Positions 36,314-45,885 of a DNA stretch of 55,353 nt are shown piece after piece. The stretch spans positions 1 through 55,353 of the forward strand of contig NZBC01000186.1 of assembly GCA_002687715.1 (NCBI GenBank), read 5' to 3'. Within the stretch, counting starts at the first letter, position 1. Each line of letters starts with the position of its first letter. Origin of the DNA: Planctomycetota bacterium (GTDB lineage Bacteria; Planctomycetota; GCA-002687715). The notes under the pieces are model-generated. The model was not told the origin of the DNA and did not search any database. It was given only the letters and a program-made list of their open reading frames with translations. The translations under genes and the position numbers were made by a program.

Positions 36314-37105
36314 ATGCGCCCATTCTTCTCGCTCGTGATCTTCCTTTTCATCGTCGTCCCGGTGTGCGCGCAGGGAATGCTGCTTTGCGGCGAGGCGACT
36401 CCCAATCCGGCCGCGCAGAACCAGGTCGTGTCCGTCACGGTCTCCGCGACGCAGCCCGGGTCGCTGGCCTCCGGCTGTGGCATCATCGCCGTGCGCCAGG
36501 ACAGTCCGTTCGGGCCGATCGTCTACCAACCATCCATCTGCCCGGCGATCTTCATCACCGTCGGTCCGCCGCCCGCGACCGTGACGCTGCAGTGGTCGAC
36601 CGCGGTCCCGGGTGGTTTCCTGCAGCCGGGGATGTACTACATCCAGGTGGATTACCGCGACCAGAACTTCGGACCGGCGCAGACCACTCACTTCCCGGTC
36701 CGCATCGACGCCTTGGGAACGCCGCCCCCGCCGATCCTCTCGCGCACCTCCGCCCCGGTCCGCGGTACGACGATGGGCCTCTCGATCAACGCCCCCGGCT
36801 TCGGCGGGTCTTCCTACCTGCTGGCTGCATCGTTCCAGACCAACGTGGGCTTCACCCTCCCGACCGGCTTGCGGATCGCACTCGACCAAGACGCGCTCTT
36901 CCCCTTCTCGTTCCCAGCCGCGAACCCGTTCCTCTTCCCGAACTTCCTCGGCAACCTCGACGCCAGCGGCAACACCAACGCACCGGCGGTGAACTTGCCG
37001 AATCTGCCCGTGCTGAACGGCTTCCCGCTCGCCATCCAGGGTGCGTTGTTCAACTCGATGGGTGCCCTCACGCTCACCAATCCGATCACGGTCTGCATTG
37101 AGTAG
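36314..37105 (+). CDS. Secreted protein of unknown function with planctomycete C-terminal tail
   Basis: This 263-residue protein has a signal peptide (MRPFFSLVIFLFIVVPVCA|QG) and a mature part rich in Pro, Gly, Thr and beta-type sequence. Four of its six cysteines lie in the N-terminal half (LLCGEAT, SGCGII, SICPAI). The closing segment (LAIQGALFNSMGALTLTNPITVCIE) resembles the tail of the CotH protein encoded next (IAGAVFYLQAVTL ... ATNGIEVTICP), a pattern seen on many planctomycete exported proteins. It is probably cell-surface or secreted; no enzyme motif is visible. No clear ribosome-binding site precedes the ATG. Confidence 0.75.
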   Translation: MRPFFSLVIFLFIVVPVCAQGMLLCGEATPNPAAQNQVVSVTVSATQPGSLASGCGIIAVRQDSPFGPIVYQPSICPAIFITVGPPPATVTLQWSTAVPGGFLQPGMYYIQVDYRDQNFGPAQTTHFPVRIDALGTPPPPILSRTSAPVRGTTMGLSINAPGFGGSSYLLAASFQTNVGFTLPTGLRIALDQDALFPFSFPAANPFLFPNFLGNLDASGNTNAPAVNLPNLPVLNGFPLAIQGALFNSMGALTLTNPITVCIE

Positions 37106-37150
37106 CGCTGCGCTCGGAGGCGCTCGGGCGGGTGTCTGTCTCGAAGCGGA

Positions 37151-37185
37151 TGCTCTGCCCGGGAGCGCGGACCTCCAAGTCCGAA
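37151..37185. repeat. Intergenic compound repeat, copy D
   Basis: GCTCTGCCCGGGAGCGCGGA followed by CCTCCAAGTCCGAAC is one partial copy of the repeat core, 46 bp after the stop of the preceding gene. The GTGAAGCAA half found in copies B and C is missing. Confidence 0.65.
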
Positions 37186-37236
37186 CCCCAGGCCCCACTC
37201 GAGACCCCCGGAGGTTAGGATCGCAGGACCCCACCG

Positions 37237-37251
37237 CCTCTACGGAAGAGG
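37237..37251 (+). promoter_or_regulatory. Hairpin covering the CotH gene ribosome-binding site
   Basis: The likely Shine-Dalgarno AGAGG (37247-37251), seven bases before the ATG, is complementary to CCTCT (37237-37241) across a 5-nt loop. A G-T pair can extend the stem. It could limit initiation, but the stem is short. Confidence 0.3.
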
Positions 37252-37258
37252 TCCCTCC

Positions 37259-39688
37259 ATGCAGATGCGCACACTGATCCTGTTGGCTCTCGCCGCCTCG
37301 GGCTCGGCAGCCCAGACCCCGGATTTGTACGACGAGACCGTCCTCCGGACGCTCGAGCTGACGTTCCCGCAGAGCAACTGGTACCAGCTGCTGCAAGCGA
37401 ACTATGGAACGGGCGTGGAGCTCGAGGGCGACTTGACGGTCGACGGAGTGACGTACCCCTCCGTGGGTGTGAGGTTCCGGGGGTACTCGTCGTACAGCTT
37501 CATCGGGTCGTCGCAAAAGAAGCCGTTCAACATCTCGATGAACGCTTTCCTGCCGGGGCAGCGACTTCTGGGATACAAGACGCTGAACCTGAACAACGGG
37601 TTCCTGGATCCGACGTTCGTGCGAGAGGTGCTCTGCTACCACGTCTTCCGGAACTACCTGCCGTGCGCGAAAGCGAACTGGGTCGTCCTGCGGGTGAACG
37701 GCGTGAATTGGGGTGTGTACGTCAATGTGGAGCAGATCAACAAGGACATGATGCGCGAGTGGTTCGTCGACGAGGACGGAGCGCGGTACGAAGCCGACGC
37801 GACGTTGCCGAACGCGACGCAGGACGGATCGGCGCTGACGTGGCTGGGTACGGCGACTCCCCCGTACGAGAACAACTACGAGCTGAAGAACACCGTCAAT
37901 GACCCGTGGTCGCCACTCATCGACACGTGCGACGTGTTGAACAACACGCCCCTCGCAAACCTGGAGGCGGCGGTGCAGCCGAAGCTCGCCGTCGATGCCG
38001 CGCTGTGGATGCTCGCGTGTCAGATCGTGTTCGTGAACCCGGACAGCTATCTGTACTTCGGGCACAACTACTGGCTGTACCACGACCTGTACCACGACCG
38101 CATCCAGGGGCTGCCCCACGGCATGAACATGACCTTGGCGGCCACCTCGCTCGCCGGATCGTCGACCAGTGCGCGAATCAACTTCGATCTGTTCTACGGC
38201 GAGAGCAACACCAATCGCCCGCTCATGAACAAGCTCTTTGCGGTGCCAGAGCTGCGGCAGCGGTATCTGGCCCACGCACGGACGCTCCTCGATGTGTGGT
38301 GGGACTGGAGCATTCTCGGGCCGCGCATCGCGACCTATCAGGCGTTGATCGCGTCCGAGGTCGCCGCGGACACCAAGAAGCTGTACCCGACGTCAGCGTT
38401 CACCTCGAACGTCACGACCAACTACAGCCAGGGCTGGTTCACGACGATCACGGGCCTGCAGACCCTCGTCGCCGGCCGCAAGCCGTACCTGGAGAACCAC
38501 CCGGAGCTGAGCCAGCCCGCGCCGACCATCACGGCCGTCTCGCATCAGCCCGTAGCTCCGTCCGCTGGACAGGCGATCTGGGTCAACGCAACCGTGGTCG
38601 GGCCGTCCGCACCCGTCGGCAACGTGAGCCTGTTCACCCGAGTGCAGGGCGCCTTCGCCTCGACACCGATGTTCGACGATGGACTGCACATGGATGGGGC
38701 CGCTGGCGACGGCGTGTGGGGCGAGCAGCTGCCCACCTATTCCGCGGGGTCCACGGTGCAGTACTACACCCAGGCCGTGACCGCGGCGGCGCAGGGCGGC
38801 GCGATGGCGTTCTCGCCCGCTTCCCCGGAGCTGAATCCGTTCGAGGTCGTGCTACCGATTCCCCCCGGAACGGGTTCGATCGTCATCAACGAATTCGTCG
38901 CCAAGAACGACACGGGCGCCATGGACGAGATGGGCGAGTTCGAGGACTGGCTCGAGCTCTACAACCCGACCGGCTCGACCGTCGACGTCTCTGGGCTCTA
39001 CCTCACGGACAACCTCGCGTTCCCGACCAAGTGGCAGATCCCGGCCGGCAACCTCGTGCCCTCCGGCGATACGTTGCTGATCTGGGCCGACGATGAGCCC
39101 GGAGACGGCCCGTTGCACGCGACGTTCAAGCTGTCCGCGGCCGGCGAGTCGATCGGCCTCTACGCGACGGACGGCGTGACGCTGCTCGATGGGTACCTCT
39201 TCGGCCCCCAGGTCGCGGATGTGGCGACCGGAGCGCTCTTCGACGGCGGACCGCTGCGGGTCTCCTTGCTCACACCGACCCCCGATGCGCTCAACGACCC
39301 CATGAGCTGCGGCGTGCGCGGCTACTCCGCGCTCCTGGCGACGGCCCACGCCGCCGATCTCGGTCTCACCGGCTCGCCCGCGGTCGGCGCATCCAGCACG
39401 CTGCAGGTGAGCAACAGCGCGGCCGGCGAGTTGACCTACCTGTTCGTGTCACTCGGCGCGAACAACGCCCCGGTGCCGGGCTCCCCGCTCAGCCTGCTGC
39501 TGGCCCCGGGGAGCCTCTCGCTCCTCCTCGCCGCACCCACCGACGGCACGGGCGCACTGGACCTGCCGATCACGTTGCCCAACGATCCCGCGATCGCCGG
39601 CGCCGTGTTCTACCTGCAGGCGGTGACGCTTCCCGCCGGCGCTCCGGCAGTCGCGACGAACGGGATCGAGGTCACGATCTGTCCGTGA
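37259..39688 (+). CDS. Secreted CotH-kinase / lamin-tail domain protein
   Basis: This 809-residue exported protein has a signal peptide ending SAA|QTP. Residues of about 35-420 form a CotH-type atypical kinase domain: VGVRFRGYSSYSFIGSSQKK, then KTLNLNNGFLDPTFVREVLCYHVFRN, then WGVYVNVEQINKDMMREWF, and the Asn/Asp-rich NPDSYLYFGHNYWLYHD segment. CotH family kinases phosphorylate surface proteins. A linker of beta-type sequence leads to a lamin-tail (LTD) domain near 535-640 (IVINEFVAKND ... DWLELYNPTGSTVDVSGLYLTD). The last 100 residues carry the planctomycete tail ending ATNGIEVTICP. This domain order is common on planctomycete surface proteins. The ATG at 37259 follows an AGAGG site. Confidence 0.88.
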   Translation: MQMRTLILLALAASGSAAQTPDLYDETVLRTLELTFPQSNWYQLLQANYGTGVELEGDLTVDGVTYPSVGVRFRGYSSYSFIGSSQKKPFNISMNAFLPGQRLLGYKTLNLNNGFLDPTFVREVLCYHVFRNYLPCAKANWVVLRVNGVNWGVYVNVEQINKDMMREWFVDEDGARYEADATLPNATQDGSALTWLGTATPPYENNYELKNTVNDPWSPLIDTCDVLNNTPLANLEAAVQPKLAVDAALWMLACQIVFVNPDSYLYFGHNYWLYHDLYHDRIQGLPHGMNMTLAATSLAGSSTSARINFDLFYGESNTNRPLMNKLFAVPELRQRYLAHARTLLDVWWDWSILGPRIATYQALIASEVAADTKKLYPTSAFTSNVTTNYSQGWFTTITGLQTLVAGRKPYLENHPELSQPAPTITAVSHQPVAPSAGQAIWVNATVVGPSAPVGNVSLFTRVQGAFASTPMFDDGLHMDGAAGDGVWGEQLPTYSAGSTVQYYTQAVTAAAQGGAMAFSPASPELNPFEVVLPIPPGTGSIVINEFVAKNDTGAMDEMGEFEDWLELYNPTGSTVDVSGLYLTDNLAFPTKWQIPAGNLVPSGDTLLIWADDEPGDGPLHATFKLSAAGESIGLYATDGVTLLDGYLFGPQVADVATGALFDGGPLRVSLLTPTPDALNDPMSCGVRGYSALLATAHAADLGLTGSPAVGASSTLQVSNSAAGELTYLFVSLGANNAPVPGSPLSLLLAPGSLSLLLAAPTDGTGALDLPITLPNDPAIAGAVFYLQAVTLPAGAPAVATNGIEVTICP

Positions 39689-39741
39689 TTCTCGAACTCC
39701 AGACGTAATCCAACGCGGCAGGGACGTATCCCGTCTCTGCT

Positions 39742-41205
39742 ATGGCGCGTGGAAGGAGCTCCCGGAGTCCGGCCGGAGAGGAGCTGGACCAGTCCCTGTC
39801 GATGCATATCAAGGCATTGGGCTTCGCGTCCGTCCGTGAGTATCAGGACTGGTGCCGACGGCATCGATTGGGCCTCGGATTGCACAAGTCGCAGGCCCAG
39901 CGGTCGCGCGAGTACGCCCTGCGCCGCAGGGAAGCAGCCGCGGACTGGCTTCGCTTCCGCCGGAAGCTCCGGGACCCCATCCGCGTACTGCGGGCGGTGT
40001 ACCTGAAGCGGCTCGAGCCCGACCACGTCAAGGATCCGCACGTCCAGGAGGCAGCCCGCCACCTCGCGAGCCTCCGCGCGGACGAAAGCGCGGCCGACCT
40101 GCTCGAGGAGACCCTCTGCGCGGTGCGCAAGGTGAGCCGGTTGTTCTCCGGGGAAGCCGTCTGGAACGGCGAGAGACGGTCGTACCTGAGGGCCGTGATT
40201 GCGCTGTGGGAGCAGCGCGCAGACTGGATCCGGGATGTCCGCTCGTGGAAGCCGGCCTCGCACAATCGAGACCGTCAGTTCGGGTCGTTGGCGCGGCACC
40301 TGTTCGCTCGCTACCCCGTTCCGACGTTCATGGACTCGGCGTGGTTCCGCCGTCACGCGGAAGCCGAACCTCAGCGGGAGTGGTTCATCCACCTGGGGCT
40401 GGGCCACAACATCCGTACGGCGAAGACCCCGGTTCCGCTCACGAGGCGCGTGGCGCATCACTTCCTCGAGGCGCCGGACGACTGCATCATCGAACACGCG
40501 TTGCGCTGGGGTCAGGTCCATGCGGCGGGGGGCGACGGGCACCTCGCCCACGCGGTCATCGGCAGCCGCATGGCTGGCGCGTTCCAGCAGGACGCATTCT
40601 GGTCATCGGTCATCCGGTTCTTCATCCAGCACCCGATGCTCGACCGCGGACAGTTTGGACCGATCGTCGACTTCCTGCATCACCATCGCTTCGAGTACGA
40701 GGAGGTGTGGGTCGCGCACGGAGTCGTGGAGCGCCGCCCGCCACCGCAGCCAAACCTCAGCATGGCCGGCCGCACCCCGGCGACCCTGCTTGCCCAGGTC
40801 GATGCGTGGCACGAACGACTCGGTCGCGCCACGAGTCATCCGCTCACGTGGGAGCCGTCCGGCATCCGGCCGCTCGAGCTGGAGTCGGGCCGGGAAGGTA
40901 AGGACCTCAAGGTGTGGCGAGTCCGCGAGCTCACGACTCACGACGCCCTCAGGAGGGAGGGCCGCGTCATGCGCCACTGCGTCGCGACCTACTCGCGCTC
41001 GTGCGCGGCCGGACGCAGCTCCATCTGGACCATCGAGGTCGAGGACTTCGAAGGTACACGCAAGCTGCAGACCGTCGAGGTCAACCGGGCGGGCGTGATC
41101 GTCCAGAGTCGCGGTCGCCAGAACGCCGATCCGACCGACGCGGTCCGCCACGTGCTCGACCGCTGGGCGAAGGACTCGGGACTGACGATCTCCAGGTGGA
41201 TCTGA
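39742..41205 (+). CDS. PcfJ-like protein
   Basis: This 487-residue protein is basic at its start and helical throughout. Its C-terminal 100 residues match the PcfJ family: EGRVMRHCVATYSRSCAAGR, then SSIWTIEVED, then LQTVEVNRAGVIVQSRGRQN and a closing LDRWAKDSGL helix. PcfJ proteins are known from conjugative plasmids and are also scattered on bacterial chromosomes; their molecular role is unknown. The strictly placed RHCVATY histidine/cysteine hints at catalysis but this is unproven. No conjugation genes are nearby. The stop lies 3 bp from the convergent flippase stop. Confidence 0.75.
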   Translation: MARGRSSRSPAGEELDQSLSMHIKALGFASVREYQDWCRRHRLGLGLHKSQAQRSREYALRRREAAADWLRFRRKLRDPIRVLRAVYLKRLEPDHVKDPHVQEAARHLASLRADESAADLLEETLCAVRKVSRLFSGEAVWNGERRSYLRAVIALWEQRADWIRDVRSWKPASHNRDRQFGSLARHLFARYPVPTFMDSAWFRRHAEAEPQREWFIHLGLGHNIRTAKTPVPLTRRVAHHFLEAPDDCIIEHALRWGQVHAAGGDGHLAHAVIGSRMAGAFQQDAFWSSVIRFFIQHPMLDRGQFGPIVDFLHHHRFEYEEVWVAHGVVERRPPPQPNLSMAGRTPATLLAQVDAWHERLGRATSHPLTWEPSGIRPLELESGREGKDLKVWRVRELTTHDALRREGRVMRHCVATYSRSCAAGRSSIWTIEVEDFEGTRKLQTVEVNRAGVIVQSRGRQNADPTDAVRHVLDRWAKDSGLTISRWI

Positions 41206-41208
41206 GCG

Positions 41209-42714
41209 TCACTTGCCGAGGATGCGTCGCAGCCGCCCCGTAACGTCGATGTGGGGGTCGCCCCGGTACACGAACCCGGCCCAGATCAAGGCGAAGATCG
41301 CGCAGTGGGCGACTCCGAGGGCGACGAGCATGACTCGTCCGCGCGGCTCGATCCAGAACTTCATCGCGAGGAGCGCACCGACCACGGGGACGGCCCCGAT
41401 GGCGGCCCGCCCGCCGACGTGCCACAGGAAGCGTCCACGGGCGAGGTCGATGTCCTTGCACACCACACCCGCGATGATCATCCCGAATAGCACGTTGGGG
41501 ATCGCGGTACCGAGGGCGACGCCCATCACCCCGAGCGGATGGACGAGGATGAGGGACAGCGCCAGGTTGAAGATCCCCATGGCGAGGAACAGGAGCCCCG
41601 GGGTCCTGGCCTTGCCGAGTCCGATGAGCACCCCGAGCGACACGCCGCGCACCGGCATGAACACGAAGCAGGACACCATCAGGACCTGGAGGAGCGGCCC
41701 CGAACGCAGCCGATAGCTCTCCTCGTCCATCCAGGCCCCCAAGAACTCCGGCCCGAGGACGAGAAGGTAGAGGCCCGCCATCAGGGTCAGCGAGAACGCG
41801 ACCTTCGTCCACTGAAGGTAGATCGCGCGGATCCCCACCATGTCCTGGCTGACCAGAAGCTGCGCGACCTTCGGCATCGCGACCGCCCCGATGGCGACCA
41901 GGAACTCGATGAACATCACCATCGGCTTGTTGGCGGCCTCGTAGTGCCACGGATCGTCCCACTCACCGAACCAGGAGAGGACGACACCGTCGAGAGCGAA
42001 CGCCAGCTTGATGCCGAGATTGAGCAAGAGCACCCAGGCACTGAATCCGACGACCTTCTTGATCTGCTCGCGGGTCCGGTCGCTGAAGCGGATGCGAGCG
42101 TACGGATAGCGCCTTCGCATGATCAGGTAGGCCACGCAGAACTCGAGTGCCAACACCCCGAGAGTGATGCACGCGAGCACGGTCAGCGACGGGACCCGTG
42201 ACAACAGCCAGATCGTCGACGCGAGCTTCAGGGCGAGACCACACGACGCGATCACGTTTGCGACGACGAAGTCCTGATGCGCCGTCATCACTCCGTAGGG
42301 GAGCTGTGCGAAGAAGTTCAGGGCCATGAACACGACGGTCACGGCGAACGCCATCCGCGCGTCGCCCAGGTCGTCCGGCCAGTTCCGCACGAGGAACGAC
42401 GCATCGAAGATCAGGAACGAGATCCCGCCGATCACCAACGCGGCCAGCCCGACGAGTACGTAGAGTGACGCCGAGCTTCCGATGGCGGCGTTGAGCTCGT
42501 CGTGGTCCGCCTTCGCCACCGCCGTGGCGAAGATCTTCGACGACGCCATCGGGATCCCGAAGGCGAGCAGGGTCAGAACCGTCGTGTAGCTGCTGATGAC
42601 CGCCCAGATGTTGACCTGCTCGCCCAGCGCGAAGAGGAGATACGGCTGAAGCACGAGCGCGGACGCCGCCGTCAGCAGGACTCGCACCCAGTTGGATCCG
42701 ACGCTCCTCAGCAA
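41209..42714 (-). CDS. Wzx-type polysaccharide flippase 1
   Basis: This 501-residue membrane protein of the polysaccharide-transporter (Wzx/MOP) type has 12-14 helices. Features are the N-terminal LRSVGSNWVRVLLTAASALVLQPYLL, WAVISSYTTVLTLLAFGIPMASSK, and a long central helix set with FMPVRGVSLGVLIGLGKART and PLGVMGVALGTAIPNVLFG. Such proteins carry undecaprenyl-linked glycans across the inner membrane. The start is TTG at 42714, supported by GGGAGG seven bases upstream. A second flippase gene lies upstream on the same strand after a 164-bp gap. That gap contains a weak resemblance to the intergenic repeat (42807-42825). Confidence 0.85.
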   Translation of the reverse strand: MLRSVGSNWVRVLLTAASALVLQPYLLFALGEQVNIWAVISSYTTVLTLLAFGIPMASSKIFATAVAKADHDELNAAIGSSASLYVLVGLAALVIGGISFLIFDASFLVRNWPDDLGDARMAFAVTVVFMALNFFAQLPYGVMTAHQDFVVANVIASCGLALKLASTIWLLSRVPSLTVLACITLGVLALEFCVAYLIMRRRYPYARIRFSDRTREQIKKVVGFSAWVLLLNLGIKLAFALDGVVLSWFGEWDDPWHYEAANKPMVMFIEFLVAIGAVAMPKVAQLLVSQDMVGIRAIYLQWTKVAFSLTLMAGLYLLVLGPEFLGAWMDEESYRLRSGPLLQVLMVSCFVFMPVRGVSLGVLIGLGKARTPGLLFLAMGIFNLALSLILVHPLGVMGVALGTAIPNVLFGMIIAGVVCKDIDLARGRFLWHVGGRAAIGAVPVVGALLAMKFWIEPRGRVMLVALGVAHCAIFALIWAGFVYRGDPHIDVTGRLRRILGK

Positions 42715-42878
42715 CCGATAACCTCCCCGTTGGCGCGGCTTTGGGGCGACAGCCGGCCGGCCCGAATCCTAACCGCCCTGATATCGGCGCGATCGTCGGA
42801 CGATTCGTGTGAATCAGCTGGTCCGTCGCACACGTCGGCATCCTGGCGGCCCGAACCCCTGGCTCGGGACCATGCTCC

Positions 42879-44300
42879 TTAGAGGGATGGAGACGCAGCC
42901 CCCGGCATGACCTCGGCCTTGCGAGCCGCAGCAAGCCACGCCGCCAGCAGCAGCGCGCCGTACGGGAACACCCACCACGAGGGCGGCGACCACAGGGTCA
43001 GCGCGCTGTGAAAGACGAGCGCGGCCACGAGCGTCGTGGCGAGCACCCCCCACGGGATCACGGGCCCGAGAATCCGCAGCATCAACGCTCCGGTGGCGAG
43101 GCAGCCGAGCGCCGCAACCACGACCGAGCCCCGGGCCGCGCCGAGGACGCCGGACAAGTCGGCCCACGCGTACACGATCCCGACCGCGGCGACGAGCACC
43201 GCGGTCAACGACGTCGCGACCGCACCGGGGCGACCAGCGGCGGCGACCAGCGCGCCGAACACGGCGGTCAGGGTCCACAACACCGACGACGGCGCGAGGT
43301 GGACGAGCAGCACCCCGCCGGCTCGGTACTCCTCATCGCCATAGAGCGTCACCAGGACCTGCTCGGCCGCGCCCGTCGCGAGCCCGCACGTCGGCACCAC
43401 GAAACACAGCAGCTGCGCGAGCCCCTTCGACGCGATCCGGCGCGCCTCGACCACATCGCCCCGCGCCCACGCCCGGGCCACGGCGGGGAACAGGGCGTCG
43501 CCGAACGCCTTGAAGACGAAGAACAGAGCGCGGCCGAGCGTGGCCGCGGCGCCGTACGCCCCGACGAGCCGCGGCGACGCCGCGCTGCGCTTCGCCGCCC
43601 AGAGGTCGACGTTGACCAGCGCCATCAGCGCCAGCGCCTGCGTCGCCACCGGCATCCCGAACGAGAAGAACTGCCCGGGTCGGGGGAGGTCACGGCCTTT
43701 GAACCGCGCCACGAGCGGCGCGCCCGACACGAACGCGGCCAACGATCCGACGAGGGACCCGACGATGTACCCCAGTACCCCGCCCTCGACTCCCCAGCCG
43801 GCGTTCAAGAACGCCAGCACCGCCGCAACCTTGGCGGTGCTGTAGGTGAACCAGACGAGCGCCTGGGTGCCGTAGCGTTGCAGACCATTGATCGCCTGGA
43901 CGAGCACGGCGAAGCCAGCGAAGGCGAGGAAGTCGAGTCCCGAGAGCTGCACCGCCTTCACGAGCGACGGATCGCCCCAGACTCCACCGATCACCGGGGC
44001 GGCCGCGGCCAGGACGGCCGCGAGCCCGGCTGCGATCGCCGTGGTGATCAGGAATCCGCGCCACGCGATCCCGCGCGTGCACTCCGGGACCTTCGAGATC
44101 CACCACGACACCGAGCGCGGCACGCCGTCGACGACGAAGATCTCCAGCGTGGTCATCGTCCACACCACGAGCATGAAGTTGCCGTAGGACTCGATGCCCA
44201 GCACCCGCGCGCCGTGCAAGAAGATCAGGTACCCGGACAGCGCGTGCCAGACCTGGGCCAGGGTGAGCAGCAACGTGCCCTTGTGCGCCGACGTTCTCAA
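42879..44300 (-). CDS. Wzx-type polysaccharide flippase 2
   Basis: This second, unlike flippase has 473 residues and the O-antigen/polysaccharide transporter pattern: YLIFLHGARVLGIESYGNFM near the N-terminus, GFAVLVQAINGLQRYGTQALVWF in the middle, and FFVFKAFGDALFPAVARAWARG further on. It has around 12-14 helices in total. It starts with TTG at 44300, 4 bp after the stop of the GT-C gene; GGA lies eight bases before the start. Two flippases with little visible likeness side by side suggest two separate glycans, or that one has taken on another substrate. Confidence 0.84.
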   Translation of the reverse strand: MRTSAHKGTLLLTLAQVWHALSGYLIFLHGARVLGIESYGNFMLVVWTMTTLEIFVVDGVPRSVSWWISKVPECTRGIAWRGFLITTAIAAGLAAVLAAAAPVIGGVWGDPSLVKAVQLSGLDFLAFAGFAVLVQAINGLQRYGTQALVWFTYSTAKVAAVLAFLNAGWGVEGGVLGYIVGSLVGSLAAFVSGAPLVARFKGRDLPRPGQFFSFGMPVATQALALMALVNVDLWAAKRSAASPRLVGAYGAAATLGRALFFVFKAFGDALFPAVARAWARGDVVEARRIASKGLAQLLCFVVPTCGLATGAAEQVLVTLYGDEEYRAGGVLLVHLAPSSVLWTLTAVFGALVAAAGRPGAVATSLTAVLVAAVGIVYAWADLSGVLGAARGSVVVAALGCLATGALMLRILGPVIPWGVLATTLVAALVFHSALTLWSPPSWWVFPYGALLLAAWLAAARKAEVMPGAASPSL

Positions 44301-44304
44301 GCGA

Positions 44305-45840
44305 TCAGTCCTTCGGCACCCAGAACGTCGCCTCGTGCTTCGACCGGTCCACGAACCCCCCCGGCAGCGGCCGGTAGTGCGTCTCGATCGCTGCCTTCAG
44401 GCCGTCGATCGCGTCGACGGTGAACAGGTGCCCGTCCGTGAAGTCCGGCTTGAAGTGCTGGATCGCAACGACGGGGAATCGTCGCGCGCGGATCATCGGC
44501 AGCAGCCGGTCCTCCGCACTCCACCTGCCGAGCGCCTGGAGCCGCGCGAAGTCCGCGACGTCGAAGATCGCCGGCCGTCCGCATTCGATGGCAATGGTGG
44601 CCGTCTGCGCGAGCAACAGCGGTGACCTCTTCGAGGACGTGATGCGGCGACGGACCTCGGCGGGCACGGGGTCCGCAGAATCCACGAGCCTCCGCAGCCC
44701 CTTCGCCTGCTGCCACTTGAAGTAGCCCCCGGATTGCCACGTCCGCGGGTTCTTCCATGGGATGCCTGGCGCCGAGGCCAACGCGACCAGTGCGATCAGC
44801 GCTGCAGTCCGCCGCGTCCACCCGAGGCTGGTCCACGCCCGCACTGCACGCGTCCCGACGATCGCGCCCAGTACCGACAGCGCGCCCACGCTCTCGAGAA
44901 AATAGTGCATGTGGCTGCCCGACTTGCGCACGAGCAGGAACGCCAGCGGGAGCGTCACCACGAGCCAGCACACCCAGGGGGCGTCCTCTCGGCGCACGCG
45001 CGGCAGGATCAGCACGGCCAGCAAGAGCAGCGGCCAGCCGATCGCTCGCGCCATCTCGAGCGGAGGTAGCGTCTGCGGCCACCAGCTCCCCCGATCATGG
45101 GATGCGTTGTAGGCGATCGCGTGCAACCAGTACTGACCGTCGGAGAGCCACTGCGCAACGCCCACGATCGCGGCGCAACCGGCCGTGAAAACGAGCCCGA
45201 GTCCGAAACACTCCTTCCACCGCCCGCGGGAGAGTGCAAGCAGCAGCGCGGCACCGCATCCCCCGACGACGGACTGCTTCGCTGCGAACGCGACCCACGC
45301 GAGGACCAGGAACCACGCCCGTCGGCGCCACGACGCGTCTTGATGGGCGACCGCCCACGCAAACGCGCCGACGGAGCACAGGGTCGCGAACCCGTCCACG
45401 CGGCCGACGCACATCCACGGGAACATGAACCCACACGTGAGCGGGAGGAGGGCGCCGACCACCGCGGCGACCCGGCTCCCCGTCGACCGCCGAACCATCC
45501 AGGCGAGGAGAAGCAGGATGAAGAGGATCGACCCCAGCGTGACGGCCCGGATCGGGGCGTAGCTCGGGCCACCGTCCGCGAGCATCGGCCCGACGGCAAG
45601 CTGCACCAGCGGGTTGTAGTTGTTGTGGAGGAACGGCAGGTCGTCGACGGGCGCGTACAGACTGCCGCCCGAGGCCGAGTAGTACGACGCCGATACGATG
45701 AACGGCTCGCCGTACTCGATCGCCGTGGGGGCGTGAATGCCGCTCCAGCCGCCATAGAGCAGAACCAGGAGATGCAGCACGAGCGCCGCCACCATGCCAG
45801 CCAGGGTGAGTCGCAGGAGCGGCGGGGTTTCGGTCGGCAT
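44305..45840 (-). CDS. GT-C-type membrane glycosyltransferase
   Basis: This 511-residue membrane protein has about ten helices, followed by a soluble C-terminal domain of roughly 140 residues. The first outer loop holds IEYGEPFIVSASYYSASGGS and APVDDLPFLHNNYNP, the Asp-Asp/Glu-type site of ArnT/PMT-class transferases that use polyprenyl-phosphate sugars. Start is the ATG at 45840, just before the first helix; the longer open frame runs through the divergent deacetylase gene. It heads a minus-strand set with the two flippases, and only 45 bp separate it from the divergent ChbG/HpnK operon, so the two probably share regulation. Donor and acceptor are unknown. Confidence 0.78.
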   Translation of the reverse strand: MPTETPPLLRLTLAGMVAALVLHLLVLLYGGWSGIHAPTAIEYGEPFIVSASYYSASGGSLYAPVDDLPFLHNNYNPLVQLAVGPMLADGGPSYAPIRAVTLGSILFILLLLAWMVRRSTGSRVAAVVGALLPLTCGFMFPWMCVGRVDGFATLCSVGAFAWAVAHQDASWRRRAWFLVLAWVAFAAKQSVVGGCGAALLLALSRGRWKECFGLGLVFTAGCAAIVGVAQWLSDGQYWLHAIAYNASHDRGSWWPQTLPPLEMARAIGWPLLLLAVLILPRVRREDAPWVCWLVVTLPLAFLLVRKSGSHMHYFLESVGALSVLGAIVGTRAVRAWTSLGWTRRTAALIALVALASAPGIPWKNPRTWQSGGYFKWQQAKGLRRLVDSADPVPAEVRRRITSSKRSPLLLAQTATIAIECGRPAIFDVADFARLQALGRWSAEDRLLPMIRARRFPVVAIQHFKPDFTDGHLFTVDAIDGLKAAIETHYRPLPGGFVDRSKHEATFWVPKD

Positions 45841-45885
45841 GGCGGCCGGCACGATACCATGCGTCCTCGCTCTGAACTCGCCCCC

